From NCBI GenBank assembly GCA_022410635.1, contig JAJVDF010000456.1, positions 274,571 to 338,570 of the forward strand: a stretch of 64,000 nucleotides of DNA, read 5' to 3'. A program made the position numbers and the translations under genes. Position 1 is the stretch's first letter, and each line of letters starts with the position of its first letter. Under the pieces are notes generated by a model. That model worked only from the letters and a program-made list of their open reading frames with translations, did no database searches and was not told where the DNA came from. This document shows positions 10,429-21,239 of this stretch, piece after piece. This DNA comes from Tretioscincus oriximinensis (Eukaryota > Chordata > Lepidosauria > Squamata > Gymnophthalmidae).

Positions 10429-11465
10429 GTCTCACAGCACTCTCTCAGCACCAAACCCCTCAGCAGCCTTTCCAGGTTCCCCCTGGGGCTAGGGGTAAGA
10501 GTTGCAGGGTTTATGGCAGTAGGAGGACTGTAGTGATATGGGTGGTTGATCATTAGGAGAGCCAGAAGCATGGAGGATGAACCAGGTGGCCACACAGGAT
10601 GCAAAAACAGGGTGGAGGACATGAAATGTGTTTGGGCTTCCAAGACAAGATTCCACATCCCAGATCTTCTCTTCCAATAGCTTTACCTTCTTCTGCTGGC
10701 TTTCCCCTCCCTTCCAGACCTTCTCCCATCCCCCAGTCATCTTACTCCCTCCCTGAGATCACCAATTACGGGTCAAAGGGGACAGGGCAGCAGTATAAAT
10801 ATGATACCTGCCTCCCAGGCACAAAGTGACTGAAGGATAAGTCTGCTCCAGACAGTATTAAATGCTGTCTGACTCTGGCCTAGGCTACAGCAGGAGCTGT
10901 GGTCCCCTCCCTATTTGGTTAAAAATCCCCCAAGGAAGAGCCAGGGGGAGAGAAGAAATGGAGGCTGCAGGATTAAGAATGAGAATTAAATCAAAACAAA
11001 GCAAGGTGGGAAGCAAAGGGCTCCTGTGGAGAGCATCTTCACTAAGACCTTCTCAGAGACAACAGGGATTCCAGGAACAACCTCCACTTGCTAATAATAA
11101 ACATTCAAGATCTGCAAAAAGAAAATAGGAAGAGAAATGTGCAACTGGTTGCCTGAATAGGAAGCTGTCTTGCACCTGATGCAGTTTCCCCCAAAGAACT
11201 GTGGATTATCGCTCCCTATTCCGGTATATAATCCAGAATACAAAGTCTAGTGAAGAAAGGGTTTATAGATTTCCCAAGTTTCAGCAGGCAGCGAGTTCGA
11301 CACTCCTTGCACTCTCAGTGCAAGGAAAGTGAATCTCAGTTCTCAGCCGGATGTTGTAAGCGGAATTCAAATAGAAAGGAACAGGAAGTAGGAAGGGTGG
11401 AAGGGTCTTCCTCGAATGGTAGTGTGGTCAGTTGTTCTGATCGTTATTTTTTTAGTGTCCCTTAT
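10429..11465. other. About 1 kb with no recognised gene or repeat
   Basis: Mixed-composition sequence with short chance frames only. The last bases CCTTAT (11460-11465) are the left target duplication of LTR-2. Confidence 0.5.
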
Positions 11466-12199
11466 TAACGGGGGTTCGCTTACCCGTTATTCGGCTCCTT
11501 AGCTTGCCTAAGGTAGCTGGATCCAAAGCGTGCAGACACGTGTAAAGAGATTCACACGGAGACCATAGCAGGAGGCTCACAGGGTTATGAGGCACTCCAG
11601 AACACAGGTGTGCAAAGGTTTTTATTGACTACAAATCAGAAGGCCTGGATCAATATCGTGATGTCAAAAAAAGGGTGGTACAGCCCACGTGGGTCAGGGC
11701 GGACCCAGGTAGTGACACCCGTGTGATGCGTTTCTCTCCTCCCAAGGAGGTGCAGCCTGTGTCAGGAAATGCCAAATATGGTATGGTGGTAAGATACAGG
11801 ATGGACCTTTTTTGCCTTTGTTTGCCCTGGCTATTCTTCCTAAGTACAAGAATACTGTGACTCACCCACAGGAGTAAGGTTTTAATGGGCTTCCTCGAGG
11901 CNACTATCAGGCTAATGGTTTNAGCCCAGGTGCATGGCTAGGTAAACAATGGTATTCCCTTTGCCATGATGGGTGTCATTAATCCATTCAGTCTGGCAAG
12001 GTTTCTTGAATAAGATATGCCCTCAGGACAGGAAGGGAGATTTGGCTTCTCCTGTTTATTCCTGGGGCTGGGGTGACCAGAGAATTTTTCAAAATTTCCA
12101 TTCAGGCCTCACTTTGGCTAGCAAAGGTCAATCCTAGTATATTTTATATTAGATATATTAATGCCAATTAATATATGTCCCACATGGCTAATCCCAACA
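11466..12199 (-). mobile_element. Solo LTR (LTR-2)
   Basis: CCTTAT at 11460-11465 is repeated at 12200-12205. On the minus strand it starts TGTTGGGATTAG and ends CCCCCGTTA. CAATAAAAACC lies near 11611-11621. It shares CACACGGAGACCATA and CATTAATATAT motifs with LTR-1. Two Ns at 11902 and 11922. From 11595 on it lies inside the second duplication and reappears at 13548-14152. Confidence 0.8.
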
Positions 12200-12281
12200 C
12201 CTTATTTTGGTGGAATGTCCCTTATTTTTAAGAGCATATCCCGTATTTCACTTATCAAAAGGTGGCAACCCTAGCAAACAA
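12200..12281. mobile_element. Fragment ending in a GGTGGCAACCCTAG hAT-type terminus
   Basis: AAAAGGTGGCAACCCTAG resembles the right end of hAT-2 (TATGGCAACCCTA). Upstream TGTCCCTTATT occurs on both sides of LTR-2, so LTR-2 probably landed in this element. Too short to delimit. Confidence 0.4.
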
Positions 12282-12425
12282 TTGCAAGTAGATTAATAGG
12301 CACCACCATAGACAGATGTGGGGAAGCTAGATGGAAGTGTTCAGGCGAAAAATAGTTAGTCAGCCACTCTAAGTCCCTTCAGGTGAGAATGGCGGCATAT
12401 AAAAACCAGTTCTCCTTCTTTAAGC
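12282..12425 (+). mobile_element. SINE-2 fragment, 3' half
   Basis: ACAATTGCAAGTAGATTAAT, GGCACCACCATAGACAGATG and GAATGGCGGCATATAAAAAC match the SINE-2 body and tail, ending CTCCTTCTTT. The tRNA-like head is missing. Duplicated at 14235-14378. Confidence 0.7.
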
Positions 12426-12670
12426 TTAAAAAGCTACTGCACAATAGTGTTTCAAAGGATGAGATCGCTGATGCTTTGTAGTGTCCACCGGAATACATTA
12501 ACGGCTGGTTTAGCAGAGGAAATGATCTCTCGTGGGATCTGAGGAGGATCCAGTGTTTGTTTTTACAGACATCAGTTTCTTACAATTGTTTTTGCAGCAG
12601 ACTTCAATTGGATTTTTCTGGTTCCAATAGAAGATATAAAAGTGGCCCACGGTTACTTTGTCTGGGGTAA

Positions 12671-13283
12671 CATAAGAACAAAAGAGGAGCGCTGCTGAAT
12701 GTGGCCGGAGCCCATCTGGTCCAGAAGGCGGCAAAATCTTCACCTGTCCTCAACTCCTGTAAACAATACTTCAGAAATCCTGCCTGTTGCTCCATCCCAG
12801 AGGCAGTATCAAGGGATCCATCCTAGTAGCTATTTATACCCTTGGCTTTCATGAACTTGTCTAATCCTTTCTTAAAACTATCCAGCTACCACCAACGTTT
12901 CTGGAAGTACCGCAAATTCCACAGACCAATGACTCTGTTTCTTCTGCCCATCAGCTTCAAGGAATTTCCCTTGATCTTAGTGTTGTGTGATAGAGAAAAC
13001 ATTTTTTCTCTATTCACCTTATCCATCCCAAGCATAATTTTATGCACTTCAATCAGGCCACCTCTTAAATGCCATCTTTCAAGGCTAAAGAAGCCCAAAC
13101 GTTGCATCCTGATTTCAAAAGGGAGGTGCTCCAGTCCCTTGATCATTCATGTTGCCCTTTTTTTCCCCTTCTCTGTTTCCACAATGTATTTTATGAGACG
13201 TGGTGACCAGAATTGTACACAAAATTCCAAATGTGGCCTCACCAGAGATTTATAAAGAGGCAAAACATCACTTGACTTGTTTT
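12671..13283 (-). mobile_element. CR1 LINE, 3' part of ORF2 and tail
   Basis: The minus-strand frame shows MQRLGFFSLERWHLRGGLIE and MLGMDKVNREKMFSLSHNT, the CR1 ORF2 C-terminal region. The plus-strand left end AACATAAGAACAAAAGAGGA is its degenerate octamer tail. LTR-3 interrupts it on the right. The whole unit is repeated at 14624-15236. Confidence 0.88.
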
Positions 13284-13289
13284 CGATAC

Positions 13290-13546
13290 TAAAGAGAGTT
13301 GGTTCTCTTTATTCAAGGATGTGAGCTGGTGGATTGAGGCAGCTTGCCATGGAGCCAGGAACACGTGTCGAAGGACTCACACGGACAAAGCTTGAGGTTA
13401 CAAGCGCACCCTAGGAGGACCCACGGGTCATGGATTCCTCCAGAGGGACCAAAAACTTCAACTTTTATTCACTTTGATATCAGAAGGCGTGTATCAAATT
13501 ATGACGAGGTAAAAGGGGTGGAGGAGACCCAACGTGGGTCAGTGAT
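13290..13546 (-). mobile_element. LTR-3, truncated copy at the duplication junction
   Basis: It starts after CGATAC (13284-13289), as the full copy does at 15243, but stops at the N at 13547. The truncation coincides with the artefact-like junction, not with a biological end. Confidence 0.75.
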
Positions 13547-13547
13547 N

Positions 13548-15499
13548 CTCCAGAACACAGGTGTGCAAAGGTTTTTATTGACTACAAATCAGAAGGCCTG
13601 GATCAATATCGTGATGTCAAAAAAAGGGTGGTACAGCCCACGTGGGTCAGGGCGGACCCAGGTAGTGACACCCGTGTGATGCGTTTCTCTCCTCCCAAGG
13701 AGGTGCAGCCTGTGTCAGGAAATGCCAAATATGGTATGGTGGTAAGATACAGGATGGACCTTTTTTGCCTTTGTTTGCCCTGGCTATTCTTCCTAAGTAC
13801 AAGAATACTGTGACTCACCCACAGGAGTAAGGTTTTAATGGGCTTCCTCGAGGCNACTATCAGGCTAATGGTTTNAGCCCAGGTGCATGGCTAGGTAAAC
13901 AATGGTATTCCCTTTGCCATGATGGGTGTCATTAATCCATTCAGTCTGGCAAGGTTTCTTGAATAAGATATGCCCTCAGGACAGGAAGGGAGATTTGGCT
14001 TCTCCTGTTTATTCCTGGGGCTGGGGTGACCAGAGAATTTTTCAAAATTTCCATTCAGGCCTCACTTTGGCTAGCAAAGGTCAATCCTAGTATATTTTAT
14101 ATTAGATATATTAATGCCAATTAATATATGTCCCACATGGCTAATCCCAACACCTTATTTTGGTGGAATGTCCCTTATTTTTAAGAGCATATCCCGTATT
14201 TCACTTATCAAAAGGTGGCAACCCTAGCAAACAATTGCAAGTAGATTAATAGGCACCACCATAGACAGATGTGGGGAAGCTAGATGGAAGTGTTCAGGCG
14301 AAAAATAGTTAGTCAGCCACTCTAAGTCCCTTCAGGTGAGAATGGCGGCATATAAAAACCAGTTCTCCTTCTTTAAGCTTAAAAAGCTACTGCACAATAG
14401 TGTTTCAAAGGATGAGATCGCTGATGCTTTGTAGTGTCCACCGGAATACATTAACGGCTGGTTTAGCAGAGGAAATGATCTCTCGTGGGATCTGAGGAGG
14501 ATCCAGTGTTTGTTTTTACAGACATCAGTTTCTTACAATTGTTTTTGCAGCAGACTTCAATTGGATTTTTCTGGTTCCAATAGAAGATATAAAAGTGGCC
14601 CACGGTTACTTTGTCTGGGGTAACATAAGAACAAAAGAGGAGCGCTGCTGAATGTGGCCGGAGCCCATCTGGTCCAGAAGGCGGCAAAATCTTCACCTGT
14701 CCTCAACTCCTGTAAACAATACTTCAGAAATCCTGCCTGTTGCTCCATCCCAGAGGCAGTATCAAGGGATCCATCCTAGTAGCTATTTATACCCTTGGCT
14801 TTCATGAACTTGTCTAATCCTTTCTTAAAACTATCCAGCTACCACCAACGTTTCTGGAAGTACCGCAAATTCCACAGACCAATGACTCTGTTTCTTCTGC
14901 CCATCAGCTTCAAGGAATTTCCCTTGATCTTAGTGTTGTGTGATAGAGAAAACATTTTTTCTCTATTCACCTTATCCATCCCAAGCATAATTTTATGCAC
15001 TTCAATCAGGCCACCTCTTAAATGCCATCTTTCAAGGCTAAAGAAGCCCAAACGTTGCATCCTGATTTCAAAAGGGAGGTGCTCCAGTCCCTTGATCATT
15101 CATGTTGCCCTTTTTTTCCCCTTCTCTGTTTCCACAATGTATTTTATGAGACGTGGTGACCAGAATTGTACACAAAATTCCAAATGTGGCCTCACCAGAG
15201 ATTTATAAAGAGGCAAAACATCACTTGACTTGTTTTCGATACTAAAGAGAGTTGGTTCTCTTTATTCAAGGATGTGAGCTGGTGGATTGAGGCAGCTTGC
15301 CATGGAGCCAGGAACACGTGTCGAAGGACTCACACGGACAAAGCTTGAGGTTACAAGCGCACCCTAGGAGGACCCACGGGTCATGGATTCCTCCAGAGGG
15401 ACCAAAAACTTCAACTTTTATTCACTTTGATATCAGAAGGCGTGTATCAAATTATGACGAGGTAAAAGGGGTGGAGGAGACCCAACGTGGGTCAGTGAT
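13548..15499 (+). repeat. Perfect 1,952-bp direct duplication, copy 2
   Basis: Copy of 11595-13546. It holds the rest of LTR-2 (to 14152), the SINE-2 fragment at 14235-14378 and the CR1 at 14624-15236, and runs into the remaining part of LTR-3 after 15499. Confidence 0.95.
14624..15236 (-). mobile_element. CR1 LINE, duplicated copy, interrupted by LTR-3
   Basis: Same as 12671-13283. Here the CR1 resumes after the LTR at 16105, so the insertion is intact. Confidence 0.88.
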
Positions 15500-16104
15500 G
15501 TCACAGGTGATGCGTTATTCCCCCTCCCAAGGGGGCGCAGCCTGGGTACAGGAACCAATAGGGGTAAAGAAGTGTGTGTGTGTGGTGTGGCTACTGAATG
15601 GACCTTAGCTTCCATTGTGAAACCCTGTCAATCAAATTAATGACAGGAATAGTGAGTCATATCAGGGCCAAGTCTCTGATGACCCATGATTGATAGNCAA
15701 ACAAAGGATAGATAGCCGTGTCTATAGAAAGGTAGAAACAGTAAATAGTGACTTCCCTTTTGTACAGTGGGATATGCTTTAGGCTACATTGCCAACGTGT
15801 GATTCCCATCAGGGTCCAAGCTAGCCTTAGTGTTAAAGCTAACATTTGACTTCCCTAGCCTGATGGGATTAAGTGGCCCTTTTCAGTAANGCCATTTAGA
15901 CAGGAGCTACCATTCATANGTGCCCCTNAAGGAANNGNAAAAAGATTAAGTAGGTTCCTGGGGTTGAGCAGAGGTCAGCTTGACCAAGGAAATTTTGCAA
16001 GAAAATTACCCAGAGGCCTCACTTTGGTAGCTTTGGTCCAGACAGGTATATCTGATATTAATAATATATCATTTCTAATATGTGTCCCATGAGAATTTCC
16101 CACA
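15243..16104 (-). mobile_element. Solo LTR (LTR-3), complete, inserted in a CR1
   Basis: CGATAC at 15237-15242 is repeated at 16105-16110. On the minus strand it starts TGTGGGAAATTC and ends CTCTCTTTA, again ending in TTA. AATAAAAG lies near 15415-15422. CTCACACGGACAAAGC and a TGACATCA segment near the middle match LTR-1 and LTR-2. Several Ns fall in 15,890-15,942. Confidence 0.82.
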
Positions 16105-16190
16105 CGATACCCTTCCCAGTTACTCCTAACACAGGATTTGCTTTTTTTTCACTGCTGCTGCACAAACCTAGAGTTTAAGTGAATAACCTT
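16105..16190 (-). mobile_element. CR1 LINE, remainder after LTR-3
   Basis: CCTTCCCAGTTACTCCTAAC and GGATTTGCTTTTTTTTCACT, then GCTGCTGCACA, align with the intact CR1 at about 61,087-61,140 (CCTTTCCTAATTATCCCCAA, then GAATTTGCC). Confidence 0.7.
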
Positions 16191-16199
16191 TGGCCTCCC

Positions 16200-16900
16200 A
16201 GTTGCTTGCATGAAAGCTAGCAAATGTATTTGTTTTGGTTATTCAGGTAGCCTGCTTTTTTGTTTTCTCCACATTCGAAAGGTTCTGGGCTCAAGTGTTA
16301 ATTACCTGCCCTTGCTGAGAACTGCACACTTTACATTTCTCTTGCCAACTAACTTTTTACCTTGTTTGTTGGAAGACCAACATTTTGCTTTGCTTTTACA
16401 GATGAATAAACCTTTTGTATTTTCCCTTCTTCTGAAAGCAGCCCTTGTGTTAAGAGTTATCCCATTCAATATTCTTTCGGTCCACACGCTATATATATTT
16501 TTATTCTGTTGCCTGCTCTGCTAATCAGCTGTCCATTGCCCCAAATGACAAGCGCTGTTGGGGACGTTCATTCTACCCCATGATTGCAAAATTAGTGGGG
16601 GCAACAGATAAAAGCAGCCGATCGGGCCTGCCTTTGTTTTCCATCCCAAACTAGGAGCAAAGTATGTTTACTTTCCAAATAGAGGGAAGGCAGAGTTCCC
16701 TCCCCCTGCTGATTTGTGTAGGCCAGCTGTTTAGAGCAAAGCCACAACCTGAAGGCAACAGAACCTTTCATTTTCAATCAGGATCTTGAAGTCAGAAAAA
16801 ATGAAGACATGACCCCAAAAGAAGGCTGGAGCTTTCGCCAGTGGAGCTGTCTAAATCTCAGGCTATGTATCAGCATCTCTAATAAGACCAGCAAAGTTTC
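16200..16900. other. About 700 bp with no recognised feature
   Basis: T-rich on the left, mixed on the right. I found no domain in any frame and no repeat family. Confidence 0.5.
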
Positions 16901-16902
16901 AA

Positions 16903-17453
16903 GGCTGACCAGATGTCCCCTTTCAGGGGTGGGTTTGAAAACCCGGTTTTGGGATGTCTCCCAGTTTTTTCTGAGGAAAATGTTTTCAAAAAAACTTTTT
17001 TNAAAAAAATGTTTTTAAATTTTTTTTCCTCAGAAAAAACCGGGAGGCAGCCCCAAAATCGGTTTTCAACACACACACACAAAAGGGGTCATCTGGTCAG
17101 CCTACTTTTTAAGTGTGTGAAAACTTGGTTTTGGGGTGCCTTCCGGTTTTTGCTGAGGAAAAAAAAAATTGGAAAAAAAAGTTTTTGAAAAAACTTTTCC
17201 TCAGCAAAAACCGGAAGGCACCCCAAAACTGGGTTTCCGCTCTCCCCAAAACGTGTAATCTGGTCAGCCTATGAAAACCCAATTTTGGGGTGCCTCCCAG
17301 TTTTTTCTGAGGAAAAAAAAATTAAAAACAAAATATTTTTCAAAAAAAAATCTTTTTTTGAAATAAATTTCCTCAGAAAAAAATGGGAGGCCTCCCAAAA
17401 CCAGGTTTTCAACCACCNCCACCCCCAAAAGGGGGCATCTGGTCAACCTAGAA
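16903..17453. mobile_element. Three hAT-1 short elements in tandem array
   Basis: Units at about 16903-17103, 17104-17271 and 17272-17453. Each has arms of GGTTTTGGG(A/G)TG and its complement around a T/A-rich centre with CTGAGGAAAA and CCTCAG(A/C)AAAAA, and each ends CATCTGGTCA(G/A)CCTA or a variant. Only the first keeps a clear GGCTGACCAGATG left end, so the array probably arose by insertion into an existing copy or by local duplication. Confidence 0.75.
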
Positions 17454-17770
17454 TAAGTCACAAAAGGCAAGCAGGCCGGCAAGCTGGGGTTAGAAATACC
17501 TTTTCCCTCTTCTTCAGGTCCATAAGAATTTAAGCCACAGTTTGTGGGGATTGAATGTCATGACAATCAAAGTTGCAGTTGTAATTTTTCTTGTTGAGAT
17601 GACAGGATTCCAATCACACATGCTTTAAAAAAAGTACCCTCTGGGCAAATTTGAGTGTGTAATGACAGACATTTTCTCCCTTCATTCAGCTAACCGCCTC
17701 TTGAAGCCTGAGAAAGGTTGTTGCCCCTCATTTAGGATTTTGCAGTTCTGAAAAGAAGTGGCCCTTCCCC
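17454..17770. other. Unassigned spacer
   Basis: No gene or repeat family recognised. CCTTCCCC at 17763-17770 is the target duplication of the next element. Confidence 0.5.
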
Positions 17771-17961
17771 TAGGCTGACCAGATGACCCCTTTTGGGGGG
17801 GGGTGTTTAAAAACCCATTTTTGGGTTGCCTCCTGTTTTTTTCTGAGGGAAAAAAAATATAAAAAAACTTTAAAAAAAAAACATTTCCTAAGAAAACATT
17901 GGGAGGCATCCCAAAAATGGGTTTTCAACCACACCTCAAAAGGGGTCATCTGGTCAGCCTA
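17771..17961. mobile_element. hAT-1 short element with perfect 8-bp target duplication
   Basis: TAGGCTGACCAGATGACCCC and GGGGTCATCTGGTCAGCCTA are perfect inverted ends. CCTTCCCC is present at 17763-17770 and 17962-17969. The 191-bp body folds on itself. This is the cleanest copy of the family. Confidence 0.92.
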
Positions 17962-18089
17962 CCTTCCCCTCTTTCAGGCACTGATTTAATATTTTAATAC
18001 GCTCATTTTATATCTTAATTTTATTGTTATTAGCTGCCTTAGGCAATGATGGCAACTCCCAGAAGCCAAATATCAGGTAGGGATTCTGA

Positions 18090-18290
18090 AAACCTTGAGC
18101 AGCCCTGGGTCATCTTGTGCGCAAATTGTGCAAGAATTTTTTTTATGATGTCACTTCCTGGACATGACAGGAAGTGACATCACCCTGGGCACCATTTCCT
18201 TGGAAGTAAATACCAGAAGTGACATCAAAATGATGTCACTTCTGGTAAAATGGCTGCCCCCAGGGTAAGGGGATTTTCTAGTATTACCGT
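18090..18290 (+). repeat. Dispersed repeat with inverted TGACATCA/TGATGTCA arms
   Basis: CACTTCCTGGACATGACAGG...AAGTGACATCA forms one hairpin, and CCAGAAGTGACATC with GATGTCACTTCTGG forms another. The flank AAAATGGCTGCCCCCAGGGT and the segment TAAGGGGATTTTC recur in reverse near 23,490-23,520. Class unknown. Confidence 0.5.
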
Positions 18291-18690
18291 GGGCTGGATC
18301 TCGTGGGAGGGTACACGATTTCATAGGCTGCACAAGATTGGATAGGAAACAGCATAAGGAAAGGCTGTCCAATTAGTGGAGTCTGACTGTCAAGGTAGGT
18401 GTTGCCTAATCTGAAGATGAATATTTTAAATCCATATACAGTATTTTAACCTTGCGTAAGCTACCTTGAGTGGCTAGAGTTGGATATGAACCTAAATAAA
18501 TTTAAGTGTAAATTATATTATTTAAATGTAATTAAATGTCATTTAATTAATTCATTTTTAATTAGGTAGTCTGCTAAACTTTCTTGTACTTCAGAACTCT
18601 TTATTCTCTGATTTAACTGTGAAGTAAAGTGACCTGCAACTGAATTGCTTACGTATTTATTCTTTCCTAACACAGAGTTAGGGGTTAATT
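18291..18690. other. AT-rich spacer with a LINE/SINE-like tail scrap
   Basis: TAAGCTACCTTGAGTGGCTA and GGATATGAACCTAAATAAAT near 18,457-18,505 resemble a Bov-B/L2-type 3' tail. Nothing else identified. Confidence 0.4.
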
Positions 18691-18970
18691 TGTTTTATTC
18701 AGTAATTTATATTCCGCCTTTCACCACAGGCCCCAGGGTAGATTATGGAAAAAGAGTCAGTTTTTCTCAATCAAAAGGGAATCGTAACTTTGTGTTCTTC
18801 TCTTCACAACAGACACCTTGTGAAGTTGACGGGGCTAAGAGAGCTCAAAGAACAGAATCTTCCAGATATGATTAAAATCACCACAAAAAACAGATTAGTA
18901 GAATGTTTAAAAGAACTATTTCCACCCTCCGCAGAAGGACAAATGCAGAAGGATCTAGGAATCAAAAAGC
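18690..18970 (-). mobile_element. SINE-1 (Sauria-like) fragment
   Basis: TTCTCTTCACAACAGACACC, TTGTGAAGTTGACGGGGCTA and AGAGAGCTC belong to the internal part of the tRNA-derived SINE seen in better form at 26,700-27,080. The tRNA head is missing or eroded. The left 60 bases (TATATTCCGCCTTTCACCAC) may be a separate tail fragment. Confidence 0.65.
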
Positions 18971-19014
18971 CTGAGTGAAGAGATGTGTTTTTACCAGTCG
19001 CTGAAAGCTACACA

Positions 19015-19180
19015 ATGTAGGTATCTAGACGGAGGTTGTTCCCGAGTGTGGGAACCACCACAGAGAAGGCCCTGCTACCTGCATCTCCTGAAGGGGAGGA
19101 ACTACCAGAAGGCCTTCTCCTTGAGGTCTTAGATGAACACAGGGGTTCAAGCTGGGATATGAAGAAAGGGTAGGATCAGC
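19015..19180 (-). mobile_element. L2-like LINE 3' fragment
   Basis: TGGGAACCACCACAGAGAAG, CCCTGCTACC and GAACTACCAGAAGGCC are the type of text found in reptile L2-like 3' ends near the last F/W-rich peptide. Strand is uncertain. Confidence 0.4.
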
Positions 19181-19494
19181 TCAACTCAACTGCCTGAGGT
19201 CCAACCAGTTTGCTNTACATATTAATTCTCCCTGTAAATCTATCTTCCATTTATTTCCCATTAAACGCCCATTTAGGAATGAAGCTNAGATTGGATTTTC
19301 CAGCACTTAAAGAACAGATCCAGGGTCCTATCTGCGCTGTTTTCAAGAACCGCGGAAGACTGGACTGGGGCTTTCAACTCATTTTCAATGCACAAACTGT
19401 TTCCCCATAGGGAATAAGCTGTTGTTAATCTTTTTTGGGAAGAGGCAAGTAGGAAATTGCATACATTATTTTGGGTTTAGCCAGAGTGCACAAT

Positions 19495-19554
19495 AATCCT
19501 TATAATTAGACATTTAAGGTTAATTATAAGGATTATAATTAACCTTAAATGTCT
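19495..19554. repeat. Perfect 21-bp inverted repeat with a competing second hairpin
   Basis: Arms 19508-19528 and 19534-19554 are perfect complements around a 5-base spacer (AGGAT). A second pair, 19495-19507 with 19522-19534 (AATCCTTATAATT), overlaps the first, so only one hairpin can form at a time. Confidence 0.8.
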
Positions 19555-19734
19555 ACTGAGACCCAAGTCATAGGGCATTTTCGCACTTTGATTGGAGAAT
19601 AGTCCAAGAAATTAGCAGGGACAAACCTTCCACATTGTTAATGCCTTTACTATTCCTCAGTCACTCCAAAAGCATTCCTAAATATTTCTGCAAAAAGTAA
19701 AAACTTCCCTGTAATCTACATGTCATATGATACG

Positions 19735-20170
19735 TTTTCATCCAATTAATCATAGAATCATGGAAGGGATCACCAGGGTCCTGGGGGCCAACCTCCCGCT
19801 CAGTACAGGATACATTAAACCATCCCAGACAGATCTGCCCAGCCTCTGTTTGAAGGCTTCCAAGCAAGGAGAACTCAACACCTCCAGTAACAAACTTCCA
19901 TCCTTACTGCCAAACGTTTTCTGATATTTAATCTAAACCTGCTCCCTTGCAGTTTCATCCCATTGTTTCTAGTCCTTCCATGCCGATCCCTCCGCTCTGT
20001 AGCAGCCCTTCAGATATTCGTATTATTTATTTATATTTATACCCCGCCCTATACCCGTAGGTCTCAGGGTGGCCAGGTCTCCTCTCAGGCTTCTCTTTTG
20101 CAAACTAAACATTCCCAAAGGTTCATTTCTTTTGAACCTGCTCCAGTTTATCGATGTCCTTATTAAATTA
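19735..20170 (-). mobile_element. CR1 LINE 3' end, with a small insertion
   Basis: CATAGAATCATGGAAGGGAT at the left is the CR1 3' octamer end read in reverse. TTTCATCCCATTGTTTCTAG and CCTGCTCCAGTTTATCGATG are the coding-end text. Between 20,030 and 20,075 TTTATATTTATACCCCGCCC is foreign, like a SINE/Bov-B tail. Confidence 0.8.
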
Positions 20171-20512
20171 CTGTCCTACAGTCAGTAGGTGGGAAGGATC
20201 CCCTAAGTGCAAAGAAGCCTTTCTGCTCAGACAAATTAATGGATCCTGTGAACTGACTTTCACAATCAGTTTTTAAGATGACGCATGCTGGCATTTTCAA
20301 TGCCCAATTTAAAATGAAAGATTTCCAGAGAAAAACCCAAACCCTAACCCTGTATATAATGACGCAAAGGTTAGACTCGTGGCTTAGTCCCTCTACCAGG
20401 ACAGAAAATTGGAACTGAGAATTTTTGCAGTTCTAGCTGATTGCATTGTACTACATTGTCCTCATAAACAAGTTTAGCCTACATTGTACAGTCATAATAA
20501 TCATAACAACAA

Positions 20513-20696
20513 CAATGGACCAGATGACCCCTTTTGAGGGGGGTTTGAAAACCCGGTTTTGGGGTGCCTCCCAGTTTTCTCTGAAGAAATATTTTTCAAA
20601 AAAAAANTTTTATTATTTTTTTTCCTCAGAAAAAAACAGGAGGCACCCCAAAAACAGGTTTTCAACACGCCCAAAAAGGCATCATCTGGTCAGCTA
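20513..20696. mobile_element. hAT-1 short element
   Basis: TGGACCAGATGACCCC and CATCATCTGGTCAGCTA are eroded family ends. Arms GAAAACCCGGTTTTGGGGTG and CACCCCAAAAACAGGTTTTC are complementary. The flanks do not form a target duplication. Confidence 0.8.
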
Positions 20697-20724
20697 ATAC
20701 CTTTATAATTCCCAAAAAAATGCT

Positions 20725-20905
20725 CACATAGCTTTTGTAGCTTTCTCCACAACAGACACCTGTGAAGTAGGGAGGGCTGAGAGAATTCTAAAGAACTGTG
20801 ACTGGTCACCCAGATCACCCAGCTGGCTTCATGGAGGAATGTGGAATCTAACTGGGAGACTTCCACATGAGAGTCCGACACTCTGTTACACCAGGCTGCT
20901 TCGGT
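20725..20905 (-). mobile_element. SINE-1 (Sauria-like)
   Basis: TTTCTCCACAACAGACACCT, GGGCTGAGAGAATTCTAAAG and CACCCAGCTGGCTTCAT lead into GAGAGTCCGACACTCTGTTA, the tRNA-like head read in reverse. Confidence 0.75.
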
Positions 20906-20984
20906 TTCTGTTGTTGCTACTGAATACCTTCCAATCAAGACTGACTAAGCGGAAACCTCGATGTAGGATTGNAAGAAAAAAGCA

Positions 20985-21125
20985 AGTAAAGAGCTCTGCA
21001 ACTCTACTGAGCGTGTCAAAGGGGAAACTTCAGCAGGTGCAATTTGTAATGCTGGCAGCATGTGCTGAAGTTTCCTCTTTCACAAACTTATTAAAGATGC
21101 AACACTTCTGTCCTACTTTCCTTCT
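20985..21125. mobile_element. PAL-C foldback element
   Basis: The arm GAGCGTGTCAAAGGGGAAAC, then TTCAGCAGGTGC, is mirrored by GCATGTGCTGAAGTTTCCTC followed by TTTCACAAAC. The same pair occurs at 49,670-49,765 and 52,219-52,295. Confidence 0.6.
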
Positions 21126-21239
21126 GGTGGTTGTCTTTGCAAAGGCACAGAATTTTTTTCACTGTCAGCTTCAAAGGGGGAAAGCCTGGGAATCAGGCCT
21201 AGACTTACCAAATGTTGGTATTTAGCAGATCATGTCTTT

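Larger units (their letters stand above)
11595..13546 (+). repeat. Perfect 1,952-bp direct duplication, copy 1
   Basis: Repeated at 13548-15499 with offset 1,953 and a single N at 13547 between copies. The internal Ns at 11902 and 11922 recur at 13855 and 13875. Copy 1 begins in LTR-2 and is cut off inside LTR-3; copy 2 begins inside LTR-2 and completes LTR-3. Probable unmerged contig overlap. Confidence 0.95.

Noticed and set aside
8433..16104. Full endogenous retrovirus or Ty3 element with gag/pol
   Set aside because: All four LTRs are solo, each with its own target duplication and no internal coding sequence.
16210..16524. 104-codon plus-strand frame with a hydrophobic translation
   Set aside because: T-rich DNA gives F/L-rich text by chance; no start context, splice signals or homologue apparent.
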